DNA from: Actinomycetota bacterium
Lineage (GTDB): Bacteria > Actinomycetota > Actinomycetes > Streptosporangiales > Streptosporangiaceae
Reading direction: 5' to 3'
NCBI GenBank assembly: GCA_027313705.1
Contig: DAHVDE010000118.1
Location: forward strand, 1 to 64,000
DNA: 64,000 bases
Positions 1 to 10,076 of the stretch are shown one piece after another. Under the pieces are notes generated by a model that saw only the letters and a program-made list of their open reading frames with translations, did no database searches and was not told the origin of the DNA. A program made the translations under genes and the position numbers. Position 1 is the stretch's first letter; the number at the start of each line of letters is the position of its first letter.

Positions 1-120
1 ATATGGGTACTCAGGGCCCTCGTAGGTGACCCTGAACCCGAGCCGGAGGTAAAAATCCCGCTCAGCTCGCAGATCGCTGACGAACAGAATCGGGATGATC
101 CTCCTGAACAACACCGCCAT
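1..120 (-). CDS. VOC (glyoxalase/bleomycin-resistance) family protein, N-terminal fragment
   Basis: Only the first 40 codons lie in the window; the gene runs off the left edge. The reverse strand from 120 reads MAVLFRRIIPILFVSDLRAE and continues with RDFYLRLGFRVTYEGPEYPY. This is the classic opening of a vicinal-oxygen-chelate fold: a first beta strand, then the 'D..ra..FY..lGF.v' helix and turn. The start is the ATG at 118-120; no strong ribosome site precedes it. The gene is divergent from the mannosidase-like gene. Substrate and metal ligands cannot be judged because the rest is outside the window. Confidence 0.75.
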   Translation of the reverse strand, partial: MAVLFRRIIPILFVSDLRAERDFYLRLGFRVTYEGPEYPY

Positions 121-288
121 AGCGCGACATAGTATCGAGCCGCAGTCGCCATGGCGTCAAAGTGCTTGCACGTGTTGACCCCTGGGCCAACCTGAGACTC
201 TATCGAAACATTCTGGCCGCGGAACGACAGCGCGGGCGGGAGCCGTCTTGAGGTAGATCGACCCGGCGGATGCGTGCCACGATGAGGC
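121..288. promoter_or_regulatory. Divergent intergenic region between the VOC gene and the GH38 gene
   Basis: This 168-bp gap separates two divergently transcribed genes and must hold promoters for both. On the plus strand TTGACC (175-180) and TATCGA (201-206) are separated by 20 bases, longer than the usual 17-18, so the match is weak. No palindromic operator was seen. Confidence 0.3.
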
Positions 289-3200
289 ATGCGGATCACC
301 GAGGTAGCCTCGACCGAGTTGTTCTGCGGCACGAGCGAGCACCCACTGCAGATCGTGCGAGTCACCCTGGCCAACGACGGGCCAGGCATGATCCGCGACC
401 CCGCGGCCGTGGTCAAGGTCAGTGTCCGCGGCACCGGGGTCACGACACCTGAACCCGCCGAGGTCGGCGACCTGGTCCACGGGGAGCAGCGGATCGCCGA
501 GGTCCCCGTGGACATCGCGGCGACCGCCGTGCCCGGCGGCACCCGCCTGGTCACGGTCGTCGCCGACAGTGCCTCTGGCCGGTGGGAGGTGCCCGGCAAG
601 ATCACCGTAGCCGAACCCGGCTGGACCATGTTCATGGTCTCTCACTTCCACTACGACCCCGTGTGGTGGAACACTCAGGGGCGGTTCGCGCAAACCTGGC
701 CGCTCGCGCCGGCCGACGACGGCTCGATGCCTGAAGTCAGGACCGTATTCGAGCTTGTCAGGCTGCACCTGGCCGAGGCCAGGTCCGATCCGGACTACAA
801 GTTCGTGCTAGCCGAGATCGACTACCTCAAGCCGTACTTCGACGTTCACCCGGAAGACCGCGCCGAACTGAAGGAGCTGATCGAGGCCGGCCGGGTCGAG
901 ATCGTCGGCGGCAGCTACAACGAGCCGAACACCAACCTGACCTGCGCGGAATCCACGATCCGCAATGCGGTGCACGGGCTGAACTACCAGCGGGGGGTGC
1001 TCGGGGCCGAGCCGACCACCGCCTGGATGCTTGACGCCTTCGGCTTTGATCCCGCCTACCCGGGGCTGATGGCGCAGGCGGGGCTGAGCGAGTCGTCCTG
1101 GGCACGCGGTCCCTACCATCAGTGGGGTCCGAGCAAGGCAGCGGGCGGTAACAGCAAGATGCAGTTCCCCGCCGAGTTCGAATGGCTGTCGCCAGCCGGA
1201 GACAGCCTGCTCACCAGCTACATGGCCAATCACTATTCCGCGGGCTGGATCACCCAGCACGCCGCCGATCTGGCAGCGGCTGAACAGGACGCGTTCACCC
1301 AGTTCCGCCAGCTAGCTCAGGTCGCCGCGACCCGCAACGTGATGCTTCCTGTCGGCGGTGACCACGTGGTGCCATCCCGCTGGGCCACCGCGATTCACAG
1401 GGACTGGAATTCCCGCTACGTGTGGCCAAGGTTCGTGACCGCGGTGCCACGCGAGTTCTTCGCCGCCGTGCGGGCGGAAGCGATTGCCACCGGCGCCTGG
1501 ATCATGCCGCAGACCAGGGACATGAACCCGGTCTATCCAGGCAAGGACGTCAGCTACATCGACACCAAGCAGGCACAGCGTGATGCGGAGATCGCACTGC
1601 TCGACGCCGAGCGGCTCGGCACCGCCGCCTGGCTGGCCGGCGCCAGGTATCCGCTGGCCAGCCTGGACAAGGCCTGGCGCCTGATGGCTTACGGTGCGCA
1701 TCACGATGCGATCACCGGCACCGAAGGCGACCAGGTCTACCTGGACCTCCTGGCCGGCTGGCGGGAAGCCTTCGAGCGGGGCGACGAGGCCAGGCGCCAG
1801 GCGGGCAGTTACCTGGCCGGGCTGACCGACACGGCCGCACTCGGCGCGACCGGCCAGGCCAGGGTCATCGTGGTGTTCAATACCCTGGCCTGGCCGAGAT
1901 CGGCACGGGCCAGGATTGAGCTGAAATTCGACCAGGGCGCGGCAAGCGGACTGCGGCTGACCGATACCGGAAGTACCCGGGTGCCCTTCCTGGCCGAGGG
2001 TGTCAGGCATCACGCGGACGGCTCGCTGGCGGCGGTGACGCTCACGTTCACGGCCAGCAGGGTGCCGGGCGTCGGTTACCGCACCTACCTGGTCACCCCG
2101 GACCCTGCGCCATCAGGCGCGGACTGGGCTGCGGCGGGCTGGCGGGCCATCGAAGGCGAGACGATCACCAGCGAGACTTTCCGCATCAGCGCTGACCCGG
2201 CCCGCGGCGGAGTGCTTACCTCCATCACTGACCTGCAATCAGGTACCGAACTGCTCGACGGTCCAGGCAACGAACTGCTGCTGCAGGAGGAGTACGCCTC
2301 GCATCCGCGCTGGGGTGAAGGACCGTGGATGCTCTGCCAGAACGGTCAGTCGCGCACCTCGGCGGGCGTCAAGGCGGTGGTCAGGGCCGAGCGCTGCCCG
2401 ATCGGCTCGAGGCTGGTCGCCGAATTCGCGCTCGGTGACCAGGATTTCAGGCAGGAAACCCTGCTCTGGGACGGCGATGAGAAGATCGAGTTCCGCACCC
2501 ACGCGGACGGCTCGATCGGCCAGGACCAGCTGCTTCGGGTGCGGTTCGATGCCAACGTTCCCGGCGGCCTGCCCGTCTACCAGACCGGGCTTTCCGTGAT
2601 CGGCCGGCCGCTCGGGCAGACCGATGTCGACGTGGCCGAGCACACCTTCACGCTCGACAATCCCGCGCACGAGTGGTTCGGGATCGGCTCGACCGCGCGG
2701 GTCGCGCTGACCTCGCCCGCCGGGGAGCGGCTGCGGCGAGCGATCGGCGTGGCCGAGGTGGTCGTGCCCGCCGGGCCCGCCAGCGACCCCTTCGCTCCCA
2801 GGGACACCCTCATCGGGCGCGGAGCTCGGAAGTCGATCAGGGAACTGCTGATCGAGCTGGCCAGGCAGGGCGTCACCGCCACCTGCACGGCACCTGAAGG
2901 CCCTAGGTACGGCTCCATCGAGCTCGACTCGAACCTGCCTGACATGCGCATCACGATCGGCGCCAGGCAGGAGAATGCATTCACTGCCTCGGTGCTCGAC
3001 ACCGCCGATCCGGCGATCGCCGCCGACTTCCACCGCCAGCTAGCTGACACCGGCATGGCGCGGGCCTGGGTGCCAGGCCGGTGCGACCACGAACAGGCGT
3101 TCGGCGCCGCCGCCGACGTGCGCGGCACGGCCGACTTGCCAGTGCTCATCGTGGCAGGCAACGACAACGACGCCGCGATTGCCGCGCTGATCGACGACCT

Positions 3201-4761
3201 GGCCGACGCCGAGATCGAGATCAGCTATCCGCTCGCCGCATTTTCCGGCCATGACTCCCCGCCGCTCGCCGGTCATTGCGTGGCGCTGTTTAACCGTGGC
3301 TTGCCAGGAAGCATCGTCACGCCGTCCGGACAGGCCGCCATCGCCTTGATGCGGGCCTGCAGTGCCTGGCCAAGCGGTGTGTGGATGGACGGAGAAAAGC
3401 GCACCGTGCCTGACGGCAGCAGCTTCGCGTTCCAGCACTGGAGCCACACCTTCGAGTACGCGCTCGCGGCTGGCGCGGGCGACTGGCGCACGGCCAGGTT
3501 CCCTGTCACCGGCCAGGAGTACAGCCACCAGTTGCTCGCCTTCGAGACCGGGTCCCACCCTGGCCCGCTGCCCGCATCGCTCAGCCTCGTCAGCGTCGAG
3601 CCTGCCGGAGTCGACCTGATGACCTGGAAGCCGCACGGCAACCCGGTCGTCCCGGTAGCGCAGCCAGATATTTCTGACGGAGTCACGCTTAGGTTGCGCG
3701 GCCTGGCCGAGCCGGTCACCGAGGCCGCCATACGGATCTTCCCCGGCGCTGCGGCGGCGGTCGTGACCGGCGTGCTCGAGCAAGGCGAAGGCGCGGCATT
3801 CAACTGCCCGGACGGCGTCGTCAGGGTCGAGGTGCCGCCGTGCGGCACGATAACGCTCGTGGTCGACCCGGCCGAACCTGGCCGCATTTACCGCGGTCTG
3901 CCTGCGGCGGGCACGGTCGCGCTCGGCAACGGAAAAGCCCCGGAACCTGCACAGCCAGTTTTCACCAGGTACTGGCTGCACGGGAAAGGGCCGGCCCCGG
4001 CCGGCAATCTTCCCGTCGCCGTCCACCTGTCCCCTGGTCTCGCCCAGCCTGCTCCCGGCGAGAGCACGGTGATCAGGCTCACCGTCGCGTGCGGCGCCGA
4101 GCCCGCCGGCGGGACCGTGACCCTGCGCATACCGCCTGGCCTGCGCCTGGCGTCGGTCAGGCCAGCCGGCCCAGCCGAGTCAGGGTTGCTCACCGAATCT
4201 GGTCCGGCCCTGTCAGCGCCGCTGCACTATCACCTGGACGCCGGCGGTTTTGCCGCCTGGGACCTGGTGATCGGGGTACCTCCAGGCGCCAAGGCCGGAC
4301 GGCATTTCGTCACCGCCATGATCATCGACGAGGCCGGCCAGTTGCTTGAAGACGCCGTGGTCGTCTCCGTCGGCGGCCAGGTCGCCACCGGCGAGGACGA
4401 AGCTGAGGCGGCTGAGGTCTCGGTTACTGAGATTACTGGCGACGTCACCGCGCACCCCGGCGACCATGCGCAGATCGCGATCAGGCTCGCCAATCACACC
4501 GCGTCCGAACTGCGCGGCGAGGCTCAGCTGATCTCCTCGCACGGCACCTGGCGGGCGACAGGGCCGTGGACCATGGCCTTCGCCGCCGCCCCAGGAGGCA
4601 CGGCCACCATGGCCTTCGACGTCGATATTCCCGGCGACGCGCGACCAGGGCAGCGCTCGTGGGCGCTGGTCAAGGTGATGTACTTCGGCAGGCTCAGGTA
4701 CAGCCAGCCGGTGTGGATCAGCGTGCAAGACGCTGACCCGAGCGTCAACTTACTGGCATAA
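289..4761 (+). CDS. Glycoside hydrolase family 38 alpha-mannosidase-like protein with NEW3-type C-terminal domains
   Basis: The 1490-residue protein has no signal peptide, so it is probably cytosolic. After about 110 beta-rich residues comes a GH38 catalytic barrel. It has the metal-site motif HFHYD near residue 119 (HTHWD in classical enzymes) and the likely nucleophile Asp249 in WMLDAFGFDP. A middle three-helix domain has HHDAITGT at 471-478. Beta-sandwich domains follow, and the last 400 residues contain two NEW3-like beta modules (around 1230-1340 and 1390-1485). GH38 enzymes hydrolyse alpha-mannosides with retention; the substrate here is unknown. At 1490 residues it is longer than typical bacterial GH38 enzymes (about 900-1050). 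The ATG at 289 is the first in-frame start, with GAGG placed very close to it. It is followed after 44 bp by a regulator on the same strand. Confidence 0.85.
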   Translation: MRITEVASTELFCGTSEHPLQIVRVTLANDGPGMIRDPAAVVKVSVRGTGVTTPEPAEVGDLVHGEQRIAEVPVDIAATAVPGGTRLVTVVADSASGRWEVPGKITVAEPGWTMFMVSHFHYDPVWWNTQGRFAQTWPLAPADDGSMPEVRTVFELVRLHLAEARSDPDYKFVLAEIDYLKPYFDVHPEDRAELKELIEAGRVEIVGGSYNEPNTNLTCAESTIRNAVHGLNYQRGVLGAEPTTAWMLDAFGFDPAYPGLMAQAGLSESSWARGPYHQWGPSKAAGGNSKMQFPAEFEWLSPAGDSLLTSYMANHYSAGWITQHAADLAAAEQDAFTQFRQLAQVAATRNVMLPVGGDHVVPSRWATAIHRDWNSRYVWPRFVTAVPREFFAAVRAEAIATGAWIMPQTRDMNPVYPGKDVSYIDTKQAQRDAEIALLDAERLGTAAWLAGARYPLASLDKAWRLMAYGAHHDAITGTEGDQVYLDLLAGWREAFERGDEARRQAGSYLAGLTDTAALGATGQARVIVVFNTLAWPRSARARIELKFDQGAASGLRLTDTGSTRVPFLAEGVRHHADGSLAAVTLTFTASRVPGVGYRTYLVTPDPAPSGADWAAAGWRAIEGETITSETFRISADPARGGVLTSITDLQSGTELLDGPGNELLLQEEYASHPRWGEGPWMLCQNGQSRTSAGVKAVVRAERCPIGSRLVAEFALGDQDFRQETLLWDGDEKIEFRTHADGSIGQDQLLRVRFDANVPGGLPVYQTGLSVIGRPLGQTDVDVAEHTFTLDNPAHEWFGIGSTARVALTSPAGERLRRAIGVAEVVVPAGPASDPFAPRDTLIGRGARKSIRELLIELARQGVTATCTAPEGPRYGSIELDSNLPDMRITIGARQENAFTASVLDTADPAIAADFHRQLADTGMARAWVPGRCDHEQAFGAAADVRGTADLPVLIVAGNDNDAAIAALIDDLADAEIEISYPLAAFSGHDSPPLAGHCVALFNRGLPGSIVTPSGQAAIALMRACSAWPSGVWMDGEKRTVPDGSSFAFQHWSHTFEYALAAGAGDWRTARFPVTGQEYSHQLLAFETGSHPGPLPASLSLVSVEPAGVDLMTWKPHGNPVVPVAQPDISDGVTLRLRGLAEPVTEAAIRIFPGAAAAVVTGVLEQGEGAAFNCPDGVVRVEVPPCGTITLVVDPAEPGRIYRGLPAAGTVALGNGKAPEPAQPVFTRYWLHGKGPAPAGNLPVAVHLSPGLAQPAPGESTVIRLTVACGAEPAGGTVTLRIPPGLRLASVRPAGPAESGLLTESGPALSAPLHYHLDAGGFAAWDLVIGVPPGAKAGRHFVTAMIIDEAGQLLEDAVVVSVGGQVATGEDEAEAAEVSVTEITGDVTAHPGDHAQIAIRLANHTASELRGEAQLISSHGTWRATGPWTMAFAAAPGGTATMAFDVDIPGDARPGQRSWALVKVMYFGRLRYSQPVWISVQDADPSVNLLA

Positions 4762-4805
4762 TGGCTGCAATTCACGAAATCGCGTCACGCAAGTAATGCC
4801 AGCTC

Positions 4806-7244
4806 ATGACACCCAGCCGCAAGCCGCCAGGTAACCTTCCCGCCGAGCCCAATGCCTTCATCGGCAGGGAGCGCGACCTGAGCGAGCTTGTCTCGATGCT
4901 TGACCGGGTGCGAGCGCTCACCCTGTGCGGGCCAGGCGGAATCGGCAAGACCAGGCTGGCACTCAGGCTGGCCAGAATGCTCGCAGCGGATTTCGCCGAC
5001 GGTGCCTGGATCGCTGACCTGGCCGAGGCGGACTCACCGGAACGGCTAGCCCAGATGGTCAGCTCCGCACTTGCGCTCCGGGCCGAGCCTGACCGCGCCA
5101 TCGCGCAGACCCTGGTCGAGGCGCTCAGGCCGCGCGCCATGCTTCTCGTGCTCGACACCTGCGAGCCTGTGGTCCAGGCGGCGGCCGAACTGGTGCGTGA
5201 CCTGCTCGGCAGCTGCCCGGCCCTGCGGATCATCTGCACGAGCAGGGAAGCTCTGCGGGTGCGCGGCGAGGTCATCTGGCGGGTACCGCCGCTCGGGCTG
5301 CCCGCGACGGCTAACCTCGCCGCCCCGATGCCGGACTCTGACATAGCCGAGTGCGAGGCTGTCAGGTTGTTCCTGGCCAGGGCGACCGCAGTGCGTCCTG
5401 GTTTCCTGCTCGATGCCGCCAACGCCGGCGCGGTCGCGCAGATCTGCCGCACCCTGGACGGCGTGCCGCTGGCGATCGAGCTCGCCGCCGCCCGGGTGCG
5501 CACCTTGTCGGCCGAGCAGATCAGGTCCAGGCTGGCCGGCAAGTTCCAGTTGCTCGCGCAGGGCGACCGAACGGCGCCACTTAGGCAGCAGACGCTGCGT
5601 GCCACGGTGGAGTGGAGCTATGACCTGCTGACCGAGCAGGAGCGCACGCTGCTCAGCCGGCTGTCCGTGTTCAGCGGCTGGAGCCTGGACATGGCCGAGC
5701 AGGTCTGCGTCGATGACCACCTCCAGGCGGCTGGGGTGCTTGACCTGCTCACCGCGCTGATCGACAAGTCCTTGGTCATCATGGACGCCGATGCGGAAGG
5801 CGAGCCCAGGTACCGGCTGCTCGGCACGGTCAGGGACCTCGCTACCGAACTGGCCGAAGCTGACGCAGGGCTGCCCGCGCTGCGGGCGGCTCACAGGGAC
5901 TGCCTGCTGTCCATGGCCGAAGCGATTGCCGGAGTCGCGTTCGTGCGCGGCGAGCCATCCTGGCCGCAACGGGTAGTCATGTATCACAGGGTGCTCGCCG
6001 AACGAGCCAATTTCCGCCTGGCTCTCGGATACTGCGTGCAGCACGAGGAATCCGAACAGGGACTTCGCTTGTGCGTCGCGCTCAGCGGGTACTGGCTGGC
6101 CAGCGGCGAGGTGGCGGCTGGCACCGAATGGGTTGACCAGTTGCTTGCCCCGGCCTGGCAGGCCAGTCAAGGGCTGCGGGCGAGGGCGCTCGCGCTGCGG
6201 GCCGAGCTAGCGTTCGAGCAAGAGGACTACCTGGGTGCGGCCAGGTTCGCCGATGCGAGTCTTGAGCTTAGCCTGGCCTGCGGCGAGGGCAATCCGGCGA
6301 GCGCCCTGCGCATGCAAGCGCTTGTGCTGCTGATGACCGGCGGAGCCGACCGCGCCCTGAACCTGGCCGACCTGGCCGTCGCGGCCGCTCACCGGATGCG
6401 CGACGACTGGGAGGAGGGCGTCGCCCTGTCGGCACGGGCGGCCGTGCTCGCCGCCCGCGGTGATACCGACCTCGCGCAGGCCGCGTTTCATGACGCGCTC
6501 GAATCGCTGGCCACCAACAACGGGTGGGGAGTCGCGAACGTGCTTTACGGGCTTGGCAAGCTGGCCAGGGTGCGCGGCGACGCCGAGGCCGCCGTCGGTT
6601 ATTTCGGTGACGCGCTGGCAATATACCGCCAGATCGAGGCCAGGCCGGAAATGGCCAGGTGCCTCGGCGCGATGGGCCTGGTGGCACTCTCCCAGCCAGA
6701 CTTGCCCGCAGCCAGGGCGAACCTGACCCGCAGCGTGCGCCTCAGCCTCGCCACTGGCCAGCGGCTCGGCATCGCACGCGGCCTGGCCGCGCTCGCGACA
6801 CTCGCCGCCGCGCAGGGCGATGCGGAGCGCGCGGTCAGGATCGCCGGCACAGCGCTTGCGCTCTTCGAGGTCATCGGCGGGGCGCAGGCAGCCTCATCGG
6901 CCCGCCGGCTCGAGCAGTTGCTCGGCACTGCGGCGGAGCAGCTAGGCCGGCCGCAGACATCTGAGCTCGCCGCTGCTGGCAGGGTCATGGCCCCGCACCT
7001 CGCCCTGGAACTCGCGATCACCGACGCAGGCGGCGGGCAGGCAGCCTGGCCGGGGCCGCTGACCGAGCGCGAGCGCGAAGTCGCCCGGCTGATCGCGCTC
7101 GGCATGTCGAACAGGGACATCGGACAGGCGCTGTTCATCAGCTCGGCGACGGCCGCGCGGCATGTAGCCAACATCTTCGGCAAGCTGGGCTTCAGCTCAA
7201 GGTCTCAGGTCATCGCCTGGGTAGCACAGTCCTGGCATACCTGA
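4806..7244 (+). CDS. Large ATP-binding LuxR-family transcriptional regulator (first of a tandem pair)
   Basis: The 812-residue protein has three parts. The N-terminal P-loop ATPase (NB-ARC/AfsR-like) has Walker A GPGGIGKTR at 42-50 and a hydrophobic Walker B, MLLVLDTCE, near 112-120. A long Ala/Leu-rich middle looks like helical TPR-type repeats. The C-terminal GerE/LuxR helix-turn-helix spans about 752-805 (LTEREREVARLIALGMSNRD). Proteins of this build are ATP-dependent, ligand-sensing activators; target and ligand are unknown. It starts ATGACACCC with no evident Shine-Dalgarno. The next gene is a close paralogue with the same opening (GNLPAEPNAFIGRERDL), so the pair arose by tandem duplication. 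Confidence 0.88.
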   Translation: MTPSRKPPGNLPAEPNAFIGRERDLSELVSMLDRVRALTLCGPGGIGKTRLALRLARMLAADFADGAWIADLAEADSPERLAQMVSSALALRAEPDRAIAQTLVEALRPRAMLLVLDTCEPVVQAAAELVRDLLGSCPALRIICTSREALRVRGEVIWRVPPLGLPATANLAAPMPDSDIAECEAVRLFLARATAVRPGFLLDAANAGAVAQICRTLDGVPLAIELAAARVRTLSAEQIRSRLAGKFQLLAQGDRTAPLRQQTLRATVEWSYDLLTEQERTLLSRLSVFSGWSLDMAEQVCVDDHLQAAGVLDLLTALIDKSLVIMDADAEGEPRYRLLGTVRDLATELAEADAGLPALRAAHRDCLLSMAEAIAGVAFVRGEPSWPQRVVMYHRVLAERANFRLALGYCVQHEESEQGLRLCVALSGYWLASGEVAAGTEWVDQLLAPAWQASQGLRARALALRAELAFEQEDYLGAARFADASLELSLACGEGNPASALRMQALVLLMTGGADRALNLADLAVAAAHRMRDDWEEGVALSARAAVLAARGDTDLAQAAFHDALESLATNNGWGVANVLYGLGKLARVRGDAEAAVGYFGDALAIYRQIEARPEMARCLGAMGLVALSQPDLPAARANLTRSVRLSLATGQRLGIARGLAALATLAAAQGDAERAVRIAGTALALFEVIGGAQAASSARRLEQLLGTAAEQLGRPQTSELAAAGRVMAPHLALELAITDAGGGQAAWPGPLTEREREVARLIALGMSNRDIGQALFISSATAARHVANIFGKLGFSSRSQVIAWVAQSWHT

Positions 7245-7329
7245 TGTTCCGGCGTGCCTGGTGCAATAATGATCCGGGTTCAGTCCTGGCCAAGTACGGC
7301 AAGCGTGACACCGAATCGTGCGGCTCATT

Positions 7330-9828
7330 ATGACCAAAGGTAATCTCCCGGCTGAGTCAAACGCTTTTGTCGGCCGCGAGCGTGACCTCGCTGATCTTGA
7401 CGGCATTCTTGATCGCGCCCGGATGCTGACCCTGTGCGGACCGGGCGGCATCGGGAAGACGAGGCTAGCGATCCAGTTGGGCACCCGCTTCCCTGGCCGC
7501 TACCCGGACGGGGCGTGGATCGCCGACCTGGCCGAGACCGAGTCGCCTGACCAGCTCACGGCGCTGGTCTGCGCATCGCTCGGCGTCCATGCCGAGCCTG
7601 GCCGCCCGCTGGCCGACACGCTCGCCGAGGCGCTACGCCCGAGGGTCATGCTGCTCATCCTCGACACCTGTGAGCACCTGGTCGCCAGGTCGGCATCGCT
7701 CACCGAGTGGCTGCTCGGCCAGTGCCGCGGACTGCAGGTGATCGCTACAAGCACCGAGCCGCTCAGGGCGCGTGGCGAAGTCATCTGGCGCGTGCCGCCG
7801 CTCGGCCTGCCCTCGCCAGGCAGTGGCGCGCTTGATGACAGCCGCTCAATACCGGAGGCGGAGAGCAGCGACGCGGTCCGGTTGTTCGTCGCCCGCGCAG
7901 CCTCTGCACGGCCGGGGTTCGAGCTCACGCAGGGAAACGTCGCCGCGGTCACCGAGATCTGCGCGACCATCGACGGGGTTCCGCTGGCTATCGAACTGGC
8001 CGCGGCTCGCCTTCGCACGCTGTCCGTCGAGCAGATCAGGCGGCGGCTTGCCGGCCGGTTCGAGTTGCTCGCGGTGGGCGACCGCACCGCGCCGCGAAGG
8101 CAGCAGACCCTGCGGGCGACGGTCGAATGGAGCTATGACCTGCTGTCTAAGCCTGAGCGCCTGCTGCTGAGCCGGCTTGCGGTGTTCCATGGGTGGAGCC
8201 TGGAGATGGCCGAGCAGATCTGCGGTGACCAGCAGATCTTCTCGGCCGAGGTGCTTGACTTGCTCACCGCCCTGATCGACAAGTCGCTGGTCACCGTCGA
8301 CGGCGAACTCGACGCTGCCACCAGGTACCGCCTGCTCAGCACAGTCAGGCAGTTCGCGGCTGAACGCGCGGACGCGGCCGACACGGACAGGATGCGCAGG
8401 GCGCACCGGGACTGGATTGTCGCGCTGGTGGAATCGATGGTCGACAGCGCACTGCTTCGCGATGACGTGCCCTGGCCAGAACGAGTCCGCACGTACCGCA
8501 GGGCGATGGCGGACTTCGCGAACTTCAGGCTCGCGCTTGACTACTGCGCCGAGCAAGGCGACGCCGAGCAAGGGCTTCGACTGTGCAACGCGATGCGGAT
8601 CGGCTGGATGGTGACCGGGGACCTGAGCGGCTCCGCCTGGCTCGACAAGTTCCTGAACAGCCAGTCGCCGCTATCACCTGACGTCAGGTCGCACGCGCTT
8701 GTGGTCAGGGCGGAGGTCGCCTTCACGCAGCAGGACTACCAGGCGGTCGGCGGCTTTGCGGGCGAGGCGCTTAGCCTGGCCAAGGCGAGCTCAGGCGGTA
8801 ACCGGGCGGGCGCCGAGCGCATGCTGGCCATCGCCGCGCTCGCGGCCGGGCGAGCCGACGACGCCATGGCCCACGCGAATGCGGCCGTCACGGCCGCCAT
8901 CACGGCGGCCAACTCATGGGAACGCGGTGTCGCCTACGCGGTCAGGGCGGCGATTCTCGCTGCGAGCGGCGAGCGGGCCGCCGAGCGCGCCTACCTTGAG
9001 GCGCTCGAGACCCTCGGCGAGAGCCGCGGCTGGGCCGTGGCCAACGTGCGCTTCGGGCTTGGCAGGCTGGCCTTGGCCGGCGCCGACCTGACCGGGGCGA
9101 GCAGGTACTTTACCGGGGCGCTCGCACTGAACCGCGACATCGGCGCCCGAGTGGAGATGGCCAGGTGCCTGGCCGCGCTTACGCAGGTCGAGGTCAGGCG
9201 CGCGGATCTCGGCACGGCGAGCGAGTACGTGGCCGAGTGCGTGGAACTCAGCCTGCTGACTGGCAGGCGCCCGGTCATCGCCCGCGGCCTGGCCGCGCTC
9301 GCGGCCGTCATGGCCGCAGCCGGAGATGCCGCCTGTGCAGTAAGGGTGGCAAGTGCGGCCCGCCAGGTGTTCCAGACGCTCGGACCGCAGAACACGCCGG
9401 CCATGGCCGGCCTTGACGTAGTGGTCACTGAGGCAACAGCCTCGCTTGGTCCTGACCTGGTGGCCGCCGCGATCGCGGAAGGCAGGCAACTGCCTCCCGA
9501 TCAGGTGGCCAGGCAGGCGATGAACTGGCTGCGCCACAGGTACGCCCGGCCGGACGCCGGCCAGCCAGCCGCAAGGCAAGCGCGGCCGATGTCCGCAGCG
9601 GCGAAGCCGGCGACCGCGGCCGGGTCGCTGACCGAGCGCGAGCGCCAGGTCGCCGTGCTGGTGGCGCGCGGCCTGCCGAACAAGGAGATCGGCGAGCGCC
9701 TGGCCGTCACGCATGCCACCGCTTCCCGGCACATCGCCAATATCTACCGCAAGCTCGGCTTCACCTCCCGCGCCCAGCTCACCGCGTGGGTGCTCAGCAC
9801 CGGCCCGGATGAGTCACCCGGGGCCTGA
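7330..9828 (+). CDS. Large ATP-binding LuxR-family transcriptional regulator (second of a tandem pair)
   Basis: This is an 832-residue paralogue of the preceding gene with the same order: P-loop ATPase (GPGGIGKTRLA near residue 40), Walker B VMLLILDTCEH, helical repeat middle and C-terminal LuxR helix-turn-helix (LTERERQVAVLVARGLPNKE). I chose the ATG at 7330 because it gives MTKGNLPAESNAFVGRERDL, which matches the start of its neighbour. A GTG at 7318 would add four residues. The 85-bp gap between the two genes shows no terminator, so they may be co-transcribed. A linker rich in Ala, Pro and Gln before the helix-turn-helix is longer than in the first copy. Confidence 0.87.
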   Translation: MTKGNLPAESNAFVGRERDLADLDGILDRARMLTLCGPGGIGKTRLAIQLGTRFPGRYPDGAWIADLAETESPDQLTALVCASLGVHAEPGRPLADTLAEALRPRVMLLILDTCEHLVARSASLTEWLLGQCRGLQVIATSTEPLRARGEVIWRVPPLGLPSPGSGALDDSRSIPEAESSDAVRLFVARAASARPGFELTQGNVAAVTEICATIDGVPLAIELAAARLRTLSVEQIRRRLAGRFELLAVGDRTAPRRQQTLRATVEWSYDLLSKPERLLLSRLAVFHGWSLEMAEQICGDQQIFSAEVLDLLTALIDKSLVTVDGELDAATRYRLLSTVRQFAAERADAADTDRMRRAHRDWIVALVESMVDSALLRDDVPWPERVRTYRRAMADFANFRLALDYCAEQGDAEQGLRLCNAMRIGWMVTGDLSGSAWLDKFLNSQSPLSPDVRSHALVVRAEVAFTQQDYQAVGGFAGEALSLAKASSGGNRAGAERMLAIAALAAGRADDAMAHANAAVTAAITAANSWERGVAYAVRAAILAASGERAAERAYLEALETLGESRGWAVANVRFGLGRLALAGADLTGASRYFTGALALNRDIGARVEMARCLAALTQVEVRRADLGTASEYVAECVELSLLTGRRPVIARGLAALAAVMAAAGDAACAVRVASAARQVFQTLGPQNTPAMAGLDVVVTEATASLGPDLVAAAIAEGRQLPPDQVARQAMNWLRHRYARPDAGQPAARQARPMSAAAKPATAAGSLTERERQVAVLVARGLPNKEIGERLAVTHATASRHIANIYRKLGFTSRAQLTAWVLSTGPDESPGA

Positions 9829-10076
9829 CTAGCCAGCTGCACGCCGATCTGCATAGCGCGCCATGCACTACATACATACATGTCCAGCCCTACATAGACC
9901 CATCCCCAGAACTGCACAGTGAGTTGCATAGAACTGACGATGCGTAATCACGTTCGCGTGGCATACCTTTGACGCATTGGGGTGGACAGAGCGTCAGACG
10001 AAGCGGGCAGGGCGAGGTTAAGCGATGGCCAGGCCCGCGGTGCCGAGGTGAGGACGGGCGGGGCTTGGGGAAAGGC
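9829..10076. promoter_or_regulatory. Intergenic region with an operator-like palindrome
   Basis: The gap upstream of the short adenylate-forming-like gene is less GC-rich than its surroundings. It holds an 18-bp near-perfect palindrome at 9850-9867 (TGCATAGCGCGCCATGCA, one mismatched pair), followed by three CATA-type repeats at about 9870-9882. A weak promoter candidate is TTGCAT (9924-9929), 15 bases, TAATCA (9945-9950). No coding sequence is supported here. Confidence 0.35.
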
